A stretch of 64,000 nt of DNA from Kribbella sp. ALI-6-A (GTDB lineage Bacteria; Actinomycetota; Actinomycetes; Propionibacteriales; Kribbellaceae), in contig NZ_MTQN01000006.1 of NCBI RefSeq assembly GCF_001984195.1, positions 62,001 through 126,000 of the forward strand. The letters are read 5' to 3'. This document shows positions 53,296 through 63,419 of this stretch, one piece after another. Positions within the stretch are counted from its first letter, which is position 1; every line of letters starts with the position of its first letter. The position numbers and the translations under genes are program-made. A model generated the notes under the pieces. The model had not been told where the DNA came from. It saw only the letters and a program-made list of their open reading frames with translations, and made no database searches.

Positions 53296-54174
53296 GTGGC
53301 GAAGCGGCGGGTTGTGGTGGACGGGCCTTCGAACTTGGGGTTGCGGCCGCCGAAGGACGGGACTGTGCCGGGGTGTTACAAGTTGGCGGGGGCGGTCAGG
53401 GATCAAGGGTTCGTCCGGCGGATCGGAGCGTCGGACGGTGGGTATGTGACGCCGCCACGGTACGACCGCGGGGATTGGAAGCCAGGGGACGGCGTGTTCA
53501 ACGCGGCGGGGATCGCGTCGTACAGCCTGAAGGTGGCCGAGCGGGTGGGGAAGTTGGTTGATGAGGGCAACCTTGTGGTGTTGCTGGGTGGGGAGTGCAG
53601 CAACTTGCTCGGGCCGGCGGTGGCGTTGCGGCGGCGGGGGCGGTTCGGGGTGGTGTACCTGGACGGGCACTCGGATTTTCGGACGGTGGAGAACTCGCCG
53701 TACGTCGGGGCGGCGGGTGGGGAGGCACTGGCGTTGGTGACCGGGCGGGGCCAGGACGATCTGGTCGATCTCGACGGGTTGAAGCCGTATGTGCGGGACG
53801 AGGACGCGGTGCTGCTGGGGATCCGGGATGACGACGAGTACGCGGGCGACGTGCGGGCGGCGGGGATCGGCACGTGGCCGGCGGCGGAGATCGGGGACGG
53901 GACGGCCGGCGAGGTGCTCCAGCAACTGGAGGAACTCGACGGGTTCTGGGTGCATCTGGACGTCGACATCCTCGACGCGGCGGTGATGCCCGCGGTCGAC
54001 AGTCCGGATCCGGGTGGGATCCAGCACGAGCAGCTGCGGACGCTGTTGAAGCCGTTGCTCGCGTCGGAGAAGTGCGTGGGGATCGACGTCGGGATCTTCG
54101 ACCCGGATCTCGATCCCGACGGCACGTACGCCCGTGAGCTGACCGACACGCTGGTTGCCGCGTTCGACAGCTGA
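53296..54174 (+). CDS. arginase/ureohydrolase-fold protein
   Basis: A 292-residue ureohydrolase-fold protein. The metal-ligand segments are YLDGHSDF (consensus DAHxD) and HLDVDILD (consensus DxDxxD). The usual GGDH motif reads GGECS, so the His ligand of the first metal is replaced by Cys. The catalytic-domain C-terminus DPDLDPDG is present. It may be a divergent enzyme with an altered metal site, or not a classical arginase. Substrate unknown. Confidence 0.85.
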   Translation: MAKRRVVVDGPSNLGLRPPKDGTVPGCYKLAGAVRDQGFVRRIGASDGGYVTPPRYDRGDWKPGDGVFNAAGIASYSLKVAERVGKLVDEGNLVVLLGGECSNLLGPAVALRRRGRFGVVYLDGHSDFRTVENSPYVGAAGGEALALVTGRGQDDLVDLDGLKPYVRDEDAVLLGIRDDDEYAGDVRAAGIGTWPAAEIGDGTAGEVLQQLEELDGFWVHLDVDILDAAVMPAVDSPDPGGIQHEQLRTLLKPLLASEKCVGIDVGIFDPDLDPDGTYARELTDTLVAAFDS

Positions 54175-54177
54175 GGT

Positions 54178-55218
54178 CTACTCCCAGACCGCAGGCAAGC
54201 CATGCGGCGCCGCATGGCCGAGGATCCGCCGTACGCCGCCCGGCCACGTCTGCAGCACCACCAGGAACTCGTACGGCGCCTCCGGCGTGCGGCGCATCGG
54301 TTCGAGGCACAGGCGGGCCAGCGGAGCTGACGCGGTGGCCCGCTCCCCCAACGCGGCGATCGCCTCGTCGGCGGCGGTCTGGTCGGCGCGCGTGAGGTAC
54401 TGCCACATCACCGAGTGCCAGACGACCGTGACGTGTCCCTCGGACAGTTCCAGATTGCGCAGGAACGACACCGCGTCCTCACGCCGTACGTCGGCCGGCA
54501 CCGCACGCGCGACCTCCAGGGCGCCGCGGAGCCGCTCGAGGCGTTCGGTCATGTCCGGCCACACGTACGACGTGAGCGTGAGCGCGCCGTCCTCGCTCAG
54601 CGGGTTGACCGGGTTGATGTCGCTGCCGACCCGTTCGGCGATGCGTAGCCCGGGCGCGGGGATGATCGGCCGGCCGGTCCAGGCGTCGGCGAAGACCACT
54701 GGGCTGTCGGCGGCACCGAAGGACTGGTCGGCCACCTGGTAGCGAAAGCAGTCGGCGCGTAGGTTCAGCCCACCGCTTGCCCCGATCTCGAACAGCCGGA
54801 CCGGCAGCGGCACCGCTTCGAAGAGTCGCAGGAGTCCGCCGTACAGGGCCGTCGAGCGGCCGACCTCGTTGGTCTGCGGCGGCTGCGTCAGCAGGTTCTG
54901 CAGCTCGGGTCCGCGCGCCTGCAGTACCTGCTCGAACGCCGTCCAGCCCAGGACCGGATCCCACTCGCCTCCGACGCTCGGGTAGAACACGCCGAGCTCC
55001 GGCGCCTCACCGGCCAGCACCAGCCGGTGCACCGAGCCGAGCAGCCGCAGTGCGAGCGCGGACGGCCCTGGGTCCTGCTCGTGCCCAGCCAGCACCCGGG
55101 TGCTGATGCCGCCGAGCTCGTAGTCGTCCACGAGCCGGCGGAGCAGATCGGCGTACAGCGGCGAGCCCAGCTCTTCACACGCCGCCGCCTGGAGCTGAAA
55201 GGCCTCTACGACATCCAC
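54178..55218 (-). CDS. DUF2332 family protein
   Basis: A 346-residue DUF2332 protein. AFQLQAAACEELGSPLYADLLRRL, LFEIGASGGLNLRAD (a SAM-like GxSxG loop) and VWHSVMWQYLT are shared features of the family, which has a Rossmann methyltransferase-like fold. The GTG at 55216-55218 is selected because it starts the conserved helix; a longer frame to 55332 runs into glnD and is not used. Function unknown. Confidence 0.88.
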   Translation of the reverse strand: MDVVEAFQLQAAACEELGSPLYADLLRRLVDDYELGGISTRVLAGHEQDPGPSALALRLLGSVHRLVLAGEAPELGVFYPSVGGEWDPVLGWTAFEQVLQARGPELQNLLTQPPQTNEVGRSTALYGGLLRLFEAVPLPVRLFEIGASGGLNLRADCFRYQVADQSFGAADSPVVFADAWTGRPIIPAPGLRIAERVGSDINPVNPLSEDGALTLTSYVWPDMTERLERLRGALEVARAVPADVRREDAVSFLRNLELSEGHVTVVWHSVMWQYLTRADQTAADEAIAALGERATASAPLARLCLEPMRRTPEAPYEFLVVLQTWPGGVRRILGHAAPHGLPAVWE

Positions 55219-55229
55219 AACAGATGACC

Positions 55230-57491
55230 CTAAGAGGTCAGGCGATCCAGAACAGTTTTCGCCGTCACTCGCGCGTCCTCGTCCTCCAGCGGCGAGCCGT
55301 GGGGATCCGTCAGGTAGAACACGTCGACACACTCCGCACCCAGCGTGCTCACATGAGCCGACCGGATGTCAGCACCCGTCGCCGCGATCGCCGCCGTCAC
55401 GTCGTACAGCAACCCTGGCCGGTCGTGTGCCCGGACCTGCAGCACCGTTGCCGTTTCCGACGCCTCAGGCAACAAGTCGACTCGAGCAGCAGGGCCCTTG
55501 CGCGACACCGACGAGTCCCGCGCCGCCAACCGGCGTACGAGGTCGCTGTTGTCGCGCAGAGCCACGGCCAGCCGGTCCCGGAGCCGCACCGGATCAGGTG
55601 CGGCTCCGGCGACCGTCCACGACGAGATACCGAGTCCTTCCACCGATGTGATCACCGCAGAGCGCACAGCGAGCCGCTCCACAGCCAGTACGGCCGCCAC
55701 TGTGGACAGCGTCCCGACCTGGTCGGGCACGGCCACGTTGACCCGCAGGTCTCCGTGGTGCTCCGACACCGTCACGCCCAGCCGGCCGACCCCGACTACC
55801 TGGTGCAGCTCGGGCATCGGCAGAGGCGGAGCCTCGTGCCAGAGAGTCGAGCCTCCTCCCGACAGCTCGCCGCGCACACGTCGAGCCAGCTCCCCCACCA
55901 GCCGCAGCCGCCACGGTGACGACGCCGCAGGGCCGGCAGCCCGCGCGTCGGCGTACGTGAGCGCCTCCAGCAAGTCCAGCGTCTCCGTGTCGCCGACGAT
56001 GCCCGCGACAAGGTCCACCGTCATCGGGTCGTCCAGATCCCGCCGGGTCGCGACCTGCGCGAGCGTCAGGTGCTGACGGACCAGCAGGGTGATCGTGTCG
56101 GCGTCGGCCTCGCTGAAGCCCAGCCGGCGCGCTATCACCGCCGCGATCGCCGCACCGGTCACGCTGTGGTCGCCCTCGACCGCCTTGCCCAGGTCGTGGA
56201 TCAGCGCGGCGACCAGAAGCAGATCCGGCCGCCGTACGTCGCGGACCATGGACGACGCCTCGACGCAGGTCTCCAGCAGGTGCCGGTCGACCGTGTAGCG
56301 GTGGATGGCCGACTGCGGCGGCCGGAAGCGCACGCTGTCCCACTCGGGCAGCAGCCGCGAGATGTAGCCGGTCTGGTCCATCGTCTCCCAGACCTCGAGC
56401 AGTCCCTGACCAGCACCGAGCAGCGCGCAGAACAGCCGCCGCGCCTCCCCCGGCCAAGGCTCCGGCAGCTCGGCAGCCGTCGCAGCGAGCCGTGCGGCGA
56501 CAGGAGGCGACAGCACCAGCTCCCTGTCCGCAGCAACAGCAGCTGCCCGCAGGCCGAGCGCCGGGTCTCGCTCCGGCCGCGCGTCCGGCATCAGCACGAC
56601 CTCACCCTCGTGTTGCCCGACCCCCTCGTCCAGCGCGAGCAGCAACGGCCCACCGGTACGGCGGCGCCGCGAGCGAGGCGGTCTGGCCACCAGGCTCTCG
56701 ATCCGCCGCCAGGACACGTCGCACACGTGGGCCAGCGTGCGCCCGGTCGAGTACACGTGGCGCAGCAGCGCATCGCGGCCCGGAAGTCCGAGCCCGGCGG
56801 CGACATCGCCGGTGACATCGGCAACCAACCGGTCGGTTGCCCGCCCGGCAACAGCATGCAGTTCATCGCGGACGTCCAGCAGATCAAGCCGGGCCCGCTC
56901 CAGCACCGGATGCGGCACGTCGACCAGCCATGACGCGACCAGCGCACGCAGCACCACCGCGTCCCGCAGCCCGCCGTACGCCTCCTTCAGGTCCGGTTCG
57001 GCCAGATGCGCCAGCTCGCCGACCGACGACGCCCGGTCACGACAAGCCTGCGCCAAAGCAGGCAACCGATCCTTGGCCGTACGACGCCAGTCGGCCATCA
57101 GCACAGACCGCAGCTGCAGCGTGAGGTGCGAGTCCCCCGCGACATGCCGCGCGTCCAGCAGCCCCAGCGCGACCCGTACGTCGTCCGCCGCCGCCTGACG
57201 CGCCTGCTCCAAGGTCCGCACGCTGTGGTCCAGCCTGGTCCGCGAGTCCCACAGCGGGTACCAGATCTGCGCGGCCAGCTCGTCCACCCGTGGGTACCCC
57301 TCGACGTGCACGAGCATCACGTCGAGATCGCTGTACGGCGACAGCTCCTCCCGGCCGTAGCCGCCGACGGCGACCAGCGCGACGCCCTCGGTGGGCACAC
57401 CGAGGGCGTCGCAGGCTTTCGAGAGGAGCAGGTACAGCAGCGCGTCGGCCTCCTCGGCCCGTGCGCGCCGCTGTGCTGCCCGGTCCACCAT
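55230..57491 (-). CDS. glnD: PII uridylyltransferase/adenylyltransferase GlnD
   Basis: A 753-residue GlnD. The nucleotidyltransferase motif GGYGREELSPYSDLDVML, with the GxxG/DxD signature, the HD-domain HDLGK, and two C-terminal ACT domains (LLYDVTAAIAATGAD and ISSWTVAG) are visible. It senses glutamine and modifies PII at Tyr51. In actinobacteria GlnD adenylylates PII. Its ATG is next to the glnK stop, in the order amtB-glnK-glnD. Confidence 0.94.
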   Translation of the reverse strand: MVDRAAQRRARAEEADALLYLLLSKACDALGVPTEGVALVAVGGYGREELSPYSDLDVMLVHVEGYPRVDELAAQIWYPLWDSRTRLDHSVRTLEQARQAAADDVRVALGLLDARHVAGDSHLTLQLRSVLMADWRRTAKDRLPALAQACRDRASSVGELAHLAEPDLKEAYGGLRDAVVLRALVASWLVDVPHPVLERARLDLLDVRDELHAVAGRATDRLVADVTGDVAAGLGLPGRDALLRHVYSTGRTLAHVCDVSWRRIESLVARPPRSRRRRTGGPLLLALDEGVGQHEGEVVLMPDARPERDPALGLRAAAVAADRELVLSPPVAARLAATAAELPEPWPGEARRLFCALLGAGQGLLEVWETMDQTGYISRLLPEWDSVRFRPPQSAIHRYTVDRHLLETCVEASSMVRDVRRPDLLLVAALIHDLGKAVEGDHSVTGAAIAAVIARRLGFSEADADTITLLVRQHLTLAQVATRRDLDDPMTVDLVAGIVGDTETLDLLEALTYADARAAGPAASSPWRLRLVGELARRVRGELSGGGSTLWHEAPPLPMPELHQVVGVGRLGVTVSEHHGDLRVNVAVPDQVGTLSTVAAVLAVERLAVRSAVITSVEGLGISSWTVAGAAPDPVRLRDRLAVALRDNSDLVRRLAARDSSVSRKGPAARVDLLPEASETATVLQVRAHDRPGLLYDVTAAIAATGADIRSAHVSTLGAECVDVFYLTDPHGSPLEDEDARVTAKTVLDRLTS

Positions 57492-59182
<1,691 letters not shown>

Positions 59183-59292
59183 CAACGTCATCCCTTCCAT
59201 CGATCTGGGGGTGGCCCGCGTCCTCATCGAGGAGTTCTCCACAACGCCGGGAAGCCCACGCGTGGCCACACCGCAAACGGTGTCGGCGCGCC

Positions 59293-59330
59293 GTTTCAGC
59301 CGATCGGTCGTGATGTTTCGGGAGTGTGAC
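59293..59330 (-). promoter_or_regulatory. GlnR operator upstream of amtB
   Basis: Read on the minus strand: GTCAC-6-GAAAC-6-ACCGA-6-GAAAC. This fits the actinobacterial GlnR site gTnAC-n6-GaAAC twice, with the third half-site weaker. It predicts nitrogen-limitation control of amtB-glnK-glnD. Confidence 0.8.
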
Positions 59331-59342
59331 AAAGCAGGCGGT

Positions 59343-59364
59343 CAGGTGACATCCAGGTGACATC
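59343..59364. repeat. 11-bp tandem direct repeat
   Basis: CAGGTGACATC occurs twice head to tail, between the GlnR operator and the TetR gene. Could be part of a regulator site for the divergent TetR gene. Confidence 0.6.
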
Positions 59365-59443
59365 GGCCCCGGTGTGGCAGTCTGGCCTGACCACACGGCT
59401 CGCAGCCGCGCCACTGCGACCGTCCGAGCTGGGGAACACATCG

Positions 59444-60040
59444 ATGGGAACGAACAGCGGGGAAAGACCACGCCGGGGCCGGCCACGGGACCCGGAGGCG
59501 GAGCCGAGAATCCGGCGGTACGCCGTCCAGCTGCTGCTGGAGCGAGGGTTCGACGGCATGACGGTGGACGACGTCGCCGAGGCGGCCGGCGTCGGCAAGG
59601 CGACCATCTACCGGCGCTGGGCCAGCAAGGACCAGCTGGCCAACGACGCGCTGGCCGATCTTTTCGACATCGAGATCCCGGACGCCGACACCGGTTCGAT
59701 CGCGGGCGACCTGCGCCAGGTCTACCGCGACGCGCTGGCGCTGGTGAACACCGCCGAGGGTCTCGCGATGATCCGGCTCGCCGTCTCGGAGATGAACCGC
59801 GACGAGCAGGTCGCCGTCTTCTACCGCAACTTCCTGGACCGCCGGGTCGACCACACCGCGGCCGCCCTGGAGCGTGCCCGCGGGCGGGGCGAACCCGTCC
59901 GGGCCGACGCCGACCCGGTGCTGATGGTGCAGTGGCTCGCCGGTGTCCTGGTCATCCGCGCGCTGACCGGACAGGCGATGCCGAGCGTCGAGGACGCCGA
60001 CCACCTGGTGCAGATGACCCTGCGCTGCATCCTGGAGTAG
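59444..60040 (+). CDS. TetR-family transcriptional regulator
   Basis: A 198-residue TetR regulator. The HTH GMTVDDVAEAAGVGKATIYRRW is at about residues 39-60, with an acidic/Arg-rich N-tail (PRRGRPRDPEAEPRI) before it. The C-terminal domain is all-helical. The start is ATG 59444. Divergent from amtB with 260 bp between. Confidence 0.9.
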   Translation: MGTNSGERPRRGRPRDPEAEPRIRRYAVQLLLERGFDGMTVDDVAEAAGVGKATIYRRWASKDQLANDALADLFDIEIPDADTGSIAGDLRQVYRDALALVNTAEGLAMIRLAVSEMNRDEQVAVFYRNFLDRRVDHTAAALERARGRGEPVRADADPVLMVQWLAGVLVIRALTGQAMPSVEDADHLVQMTLRCILE

Positions 60041-60052
60041 CTCAGCTCGGGA

Positions 60053-61291
60053 TCAGCCGCGCAATCCGGGGCCCAGCGCAACCATCGGCACCTCCAGCTC
60101 GGCGACCCGGCGGACCTGACCGGACTCCAGACTCCACGCCAGGATCCAGCCCGTCACCTGGAACAGGACCGTCTCGCTGTCGTACCAGCCGAGCACAGCG
60201 CAGCAGTCGCGCTCCCGGACCGCCACGGGTGCCTGCGGCCCGGATGGCGCAGGTGTGGCCGGCGGCGTCTCCCCCAGGACCAGCAGCCGGCTCGGCACGC
60301 TGTCCACCGCCGAGATGGCAGCGACCACCTGCGGGCGCGACGCGACTGTCTCCACCTGCGGCAGCTCATCGGCCACGAACACCCGAGCCGCCACGTTCCC
60401 GCTGGTGAACGTCTGTCCGGCCCAGCTGCCTACCGGCAGCTCCACCGGGCGGTCCGCTGTCCAGCCGCGCGGAGTGGAGCGCATCAGCACCACCTGACCC
60501 GTAACTCCGTCCAGTCGGTACGGCGCGGTGGCGGCGGCCGGGTCGACGCTCGCCTGGATCGGGGTGCTCGTCGCCTCCTCGACCGACACGCGGTAGGTGC
60601 TGCGAAGGCCGCTCACCAGCAACTGGGCGCTGTCGCCCAGCCAGGAGACGCTGCGGACATCCCGGTCCGGCACCGTGATCCGCCGTACCAAGGCCTGCGT
60701 GGAGTCGACCACCACCACCGCGCCCGGCTGGGGAAAGGCGACCAATCGTCCGGTAGGAGCGACCGAACCGGCACTGAGAGGTGCACCGGTGGCGATCGCG
60801 GCCAGGTCGACCTCGACCTCGGACCAGCCCGCCGTACTCGCCAGCAGTAGTGGCCGGAAGGTGTCGCCGTCGCGTGCCAGCACCACGGCGGCGATCTCCT
60901 CGACCGGCTGCTCCTTCAGTGGCGCGGGGTCCTTCGGGTAGTCCAGCTCGCCTCCGATCGGCGTGACCATCCGGTTGAGGTACGGCTCGCTGCCGCCGCG
61001 GGGTGCGATCCAGAAGTCCATCCCGGCGATCTGCCCCGCCGGCGGCACGAATCCCGGCGGGTGACTCGGCACCTCTTCCGGCGGCGTCAGACCGAACGGA
61101 GGCCCGTTGACCGCGACCACGACGCTGGTCACCGCCAGCATCAGCACGACGAGGATCGTCACGACCACGCCGGTACGGCGCCTGCTCCGCCGAACCGACA
61201 GACCGCTGGCCCAGGCGGAGTCGGCCAGGTCCGGGTCCGGCAGGTCCTGGACCGCCCGCGCCAGCAGGGGTCGGACGTCCTCGCGTCTCAT
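60053..61291 (-). CDS. membrane protein partner of the sigma factor
   Basis: A 412-residue single-pass protein. A short cytosolic N-domain (to about 38; DLADSAWASGLSVRRSRRR), one helix (about 41-63; VVVTILVVLMLAVTSVVVAV), and a large exported beta-rich domain with repeats of propeller-like type follow. The start overlaps the sigma stop by 4 nt, so it is probably its regulator. No zinc HxxxCxxC anti-sigma motif is visible. Assignment as anti-sigma rests on position. Confidence 0.7.
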   Translation of the reverse strand: MRREDVRPLLARAVQDLPDPDLADSAWASGLSVRRSRRRTGVVVTILVVLMLAVTSVVVAVNGPPFGLTPPEEVPSHPPGFVPPAGQIAGMDFWIAPRGGSEPYLNRMVTPIGGELDYPKDPAPLKEQPVEEIAAVVLARDGDTFRPLLLASTAGWSEVEVDLAAIATGAPLSAGSVAPTGRLVAFPQPGAVVVVDSTQALVRRITVPDRDVRSVSWLGDSAQLLVSGLRSTYRVSVEEATSTPIQASVDPAAATAPYRLDGVTGQVVLMRSTPRGWTADRPVELPVGSWAGQTFTSGNVAARVFVADELPQVETVASRPQVVAAISAVDSVPSRLLVLGETPPATPAPSGPQAPVAVRERDCCAVLGWYDSETVLFQVTGWILAWSLESGQVRRVAELEVPMVALGPGLRG

Positions 61292-61755
61292 CGCTGCGCC
61301 GCCGGGTTCCGCCAGTCACCCAGGCCCAGCTCGCTACGGAAGCGGCTGAGCGCGGTCTGGCCGTGACCGTGGACCGCCGGCTGCGACAGGCTGAGCAGGT
61401 CGGCGATCTCGAACTCGGTCAGCTCCTCGTAGTACAGCAGGACGAAGACGGTTCGCTGGACGGCCGACAGTGCGGCCAGCGCCGTGAGCGTGGTGTCGTC
61501 GGTGGGCACGGCCTTCAACCGCCGTCGGCGCGACAGAGCCGGTTGGTAGAGCAGGCGCTGGACGAACACGTCCGGGTCGTCCTGCCGTTCCCAGACCAGC
61601 GCCAGGCGGCTGAAGGCGTGCAGCAGTTGTACCTCTGCCCTCGTCCGGTCGCCGTAGACGAGAGTCGCGGTCCGGAGCCACCTGCCCTGTCGCGCATCGA
61701 CGTACGAGGCGAAATCGGGGTCGATCGTGTCGCGCATCCACCCTCCCGCCTCCAT
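61288..61755 (-). CDS. ECF RNA polymerase sigma factor (SigE family)
   Basis: A 155-residue sigma-70 ECF protein. Region 2 (DFASYVDARQGRWLRTATLV) and region 4 with a helix-turn-helix (LTEFEIADLLSLSQPAVHGH) are intact. The ATG at 61755 is preceded by GAGGAG; ATG 61737, preceded by GGGAGG, is equally good and gives 149 residues. Coupled by overlap to the membrane protein. Confidence 0.88.
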   Translation of the reverse strand: MEAGGWMRDTIDPDFASYVDARQGRWLRTATLVYGDRTRAEVQLLHAFSRLALVWERQDDPDVFVQRLLYQPALSRRRRLKAVPTDDTTLTALAALSAVQRTVFVLLYYEELTEFEIADLLSLSQPAVHGHGQTALSRFRSELGLGDWRNPAAQR

Positions 61756-61763
61756 TCAACTCC

Positions 61764-62714
61764 TCAACTACTGCGTGCGGCCACCGCCAGTCGAGTGTCT
61801 TCGCCGACCAGTTCGCCGTTGATCCCGGCTCCGGCCGCGAGGCCGGCCGCCGCCGAGGTGATCACCTGGGCCATCGGATCGGTCACGTTGCCCGCGACCC
61901 AGACCCCCGGCACGCTGGTCGTCCCGGCCGGTCCGGCGTCGACGGCGACCCCCACGGTGACGCCGCGCATCTCCCGCTCGCCCGGCTTCAGGCCCAGCTC
62001 GTCCAGGAACTCCGCCCGCGCCCGCAGGTAGGTCTGCACGACCAGAGCCTGCCGCGGGATCACTCGGCCACCCGCCAGCCGTACGCCGGTCAGCCGGTCG
62101 TCGGTGACCTCGACCTGCTCGACAACGCCTTGCACCACAGAGATCCCGCGCGCGGCCAGCTCCTCCCACTGCTGCTCGGTCGGCTCGGGTCCGGTGTGCA
62201 GGAACAGCGTCAGGTCGTCGGTCAGCTGCCGGAACATCATCGCCTGGTGGATCGCCATCGGCCCGGTCGCCAGTACGCCGATCGCCTGATCCCGGACCTC
62301 CCAGCCGTGGCAGAACGGGCAGTGCAGCACGTCCCGCCCGAACCGCTCGACCAACCCCGGTACGTCGGGCAGTTGGTCGGTCACCCCGGTCGTCACCAGC
62401 AGCCGCCGCGCCTCGAACGACCGGCCGTCGGCCGTCTCCACCACGAACCCGATCTCCGGGCCGCTCGTCGCCCGGGCCGAGGTGACGGTGCCGGTGATCA
62501 CCTCACCGCCGTACCCGATCACCTCCTGGCGGCCGATCGCCGTCAGCTCCAGCGGCGGGATGCCGTCGCGGCTCAGGTAGTTGTGCACCCCGTCGGCGGG
62601 AGCGTTGCGTGGGTCGCCCTGGTCGATCACCAGCACCGACCGGCGGGACCGGACCAGCGCCAGCGCCCCGCTCAGTCCCGCCGCTCCGCCGCCGACCACG
62701 ATCACGTCGTACAT
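61764..62714 (-). CDS. thioredoxin-reductase-like flavoprotein
   Basis: A 316-residue FAD/NAD(P) oxidoreductase. VVGGGAAGLSGALAL binds FAD and CPFCHGWE gives the CxxC redox pair; the DIQ-like YLSRDGIPPLEL and C-terminal VWVAGNVTDPMAQV are typical. It resembles the low-molecular-weight thioredoxin reductase family that acts with small thiols. Divergent from the XRE-cupin regulator, 79 bp apart. Confidence 0.9.
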   Translation of the reverse strand: MYDVIVVGGGAAGLSGALALVRSRRSVLVIDQGDPRNAPADGVHNYLSRDGIPPLELTAIGRQEVIGYGGEVITGTVTSARATSGPEIGFVVETADGRSFEARRLLVTTGVTDQLPDVPGLVERFGRDVLHCPFCHGWEVRDQAIGVLATGPMAIHQAMMFRQLTDDLTLFLHTGPEPTEQQWEELAARGISVVQGVVEQVEVTDDRLTGVRLAGGRVIPRQALVVQTYLRARAEFLDELGLKPGEREMRGVTVGVAVDAGPAGTTSVPGVWVAGNVTDPMAQVITSAAAGLAAGAGINGELVGEDTRLAVAARSS

Positions 62715-62777
62715 CTCGTTCTCCTTTGCTCGATCTGCTCCGAGCATCGGCAGTGTTCTCGAAAACGACAAACATCT

Positions 62778-62792
62778 TTGCCAAGATGGCAA
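62778..62792. promoter_or_regulatory. TTGCCA-3-TGGCAA palindrome, putative operator
   Basis: A perfect 6-bp inverted repeat, 2 bp before the ATG of the XRE-cupin regulator and about 63 bp from the divergent reductase start. Likely an autoregulatory site. Confidence 0.5.
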
Positions 62793-62793
62793 T

Positions 62794-63372
62794 ATGAACG
62801 ACTTCGACGACGTCCTGGAAGCGGTCGGCCCGCGGTTGCGCCGGCTGCGCCAGGAGCGCGGGACCACCCTGACCGACCTGGCGACCTCCACCGGTATCTC
62901 GATCAGCACCCTGTCCCGCCTGGAGTCCGGCCAGCGGCGGCCGACGCTGGAACTGCTGCTGCCGCTGGCCAGGGCACACCAGGTCCAGCTGGACGAGCTG
63001 GTGGACGCTCCGCCGACCGGTGACCCGCGGATCCACGCCAAGCCGATCAAGCGTCACCACGGCGCCGTGGCGATCCCGCTGAGCCGGCGGCCCGGTGGGC
63101 TGCAGGCGTTCAAGCAGATCGCGCCGCCGGGCTGGCCGGGCAGTGAGGTCAACCAGCAGACCCACGAGGGCTACGACTGGGTCTACGTACTGTCCGGGCA
63201 GCTCCGGCTGGTGCTGGACGACCAGGACTTCATCCTGAAGGAAGGTGAGGTCGCGGAGTTCGACACCCGCGTCCCGCACTGGTTCGGCAACCCCGGACCG
63301 GAGCCGGTCGAGATGCTCTGCCTGTTCGGTCCGCAGGGTGAACGACTGCACGTGCGCGCCAGGTCGCGGTAG
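62794..63372 (+). CDS. XRE-family regulator with C-terminal cupin
   Basis: A 192-residue regulator. An N-terminal lambda-repressor HTH (about 12-67; TSTGISISTLSRLESGQRRP) is followed by a cupin domain (about 100-190; GYDWVYVLSGQLRLVLDD). The cupin may bind a small ligand that controls DNA binding. ATG start, divergent from the reductase. Confidence 0.92.
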   Translation: MNDFDDVLEAVGPRLRRLRQERGTTLTDLATSTGISISTLSRLESGQRRPTLELLLPLARAHQVQLDELVDAPPTGDPRIHAKPIKRHHGAVAIPLSRRPGGLQAFKQIAPPGWPGSEVNQQTHEGYDWVYVLSGQLRLVLDDQDFILKEGEVAEFDTRVPHWFGNPGPEPVEMLCLFGPQGERLHVRARSR

Positions 63373-63419
63373 GTAGTAGCCTTCGGCCGCTGGTTGTGAC
63401 GAACGAGAGGAACCTGCCC

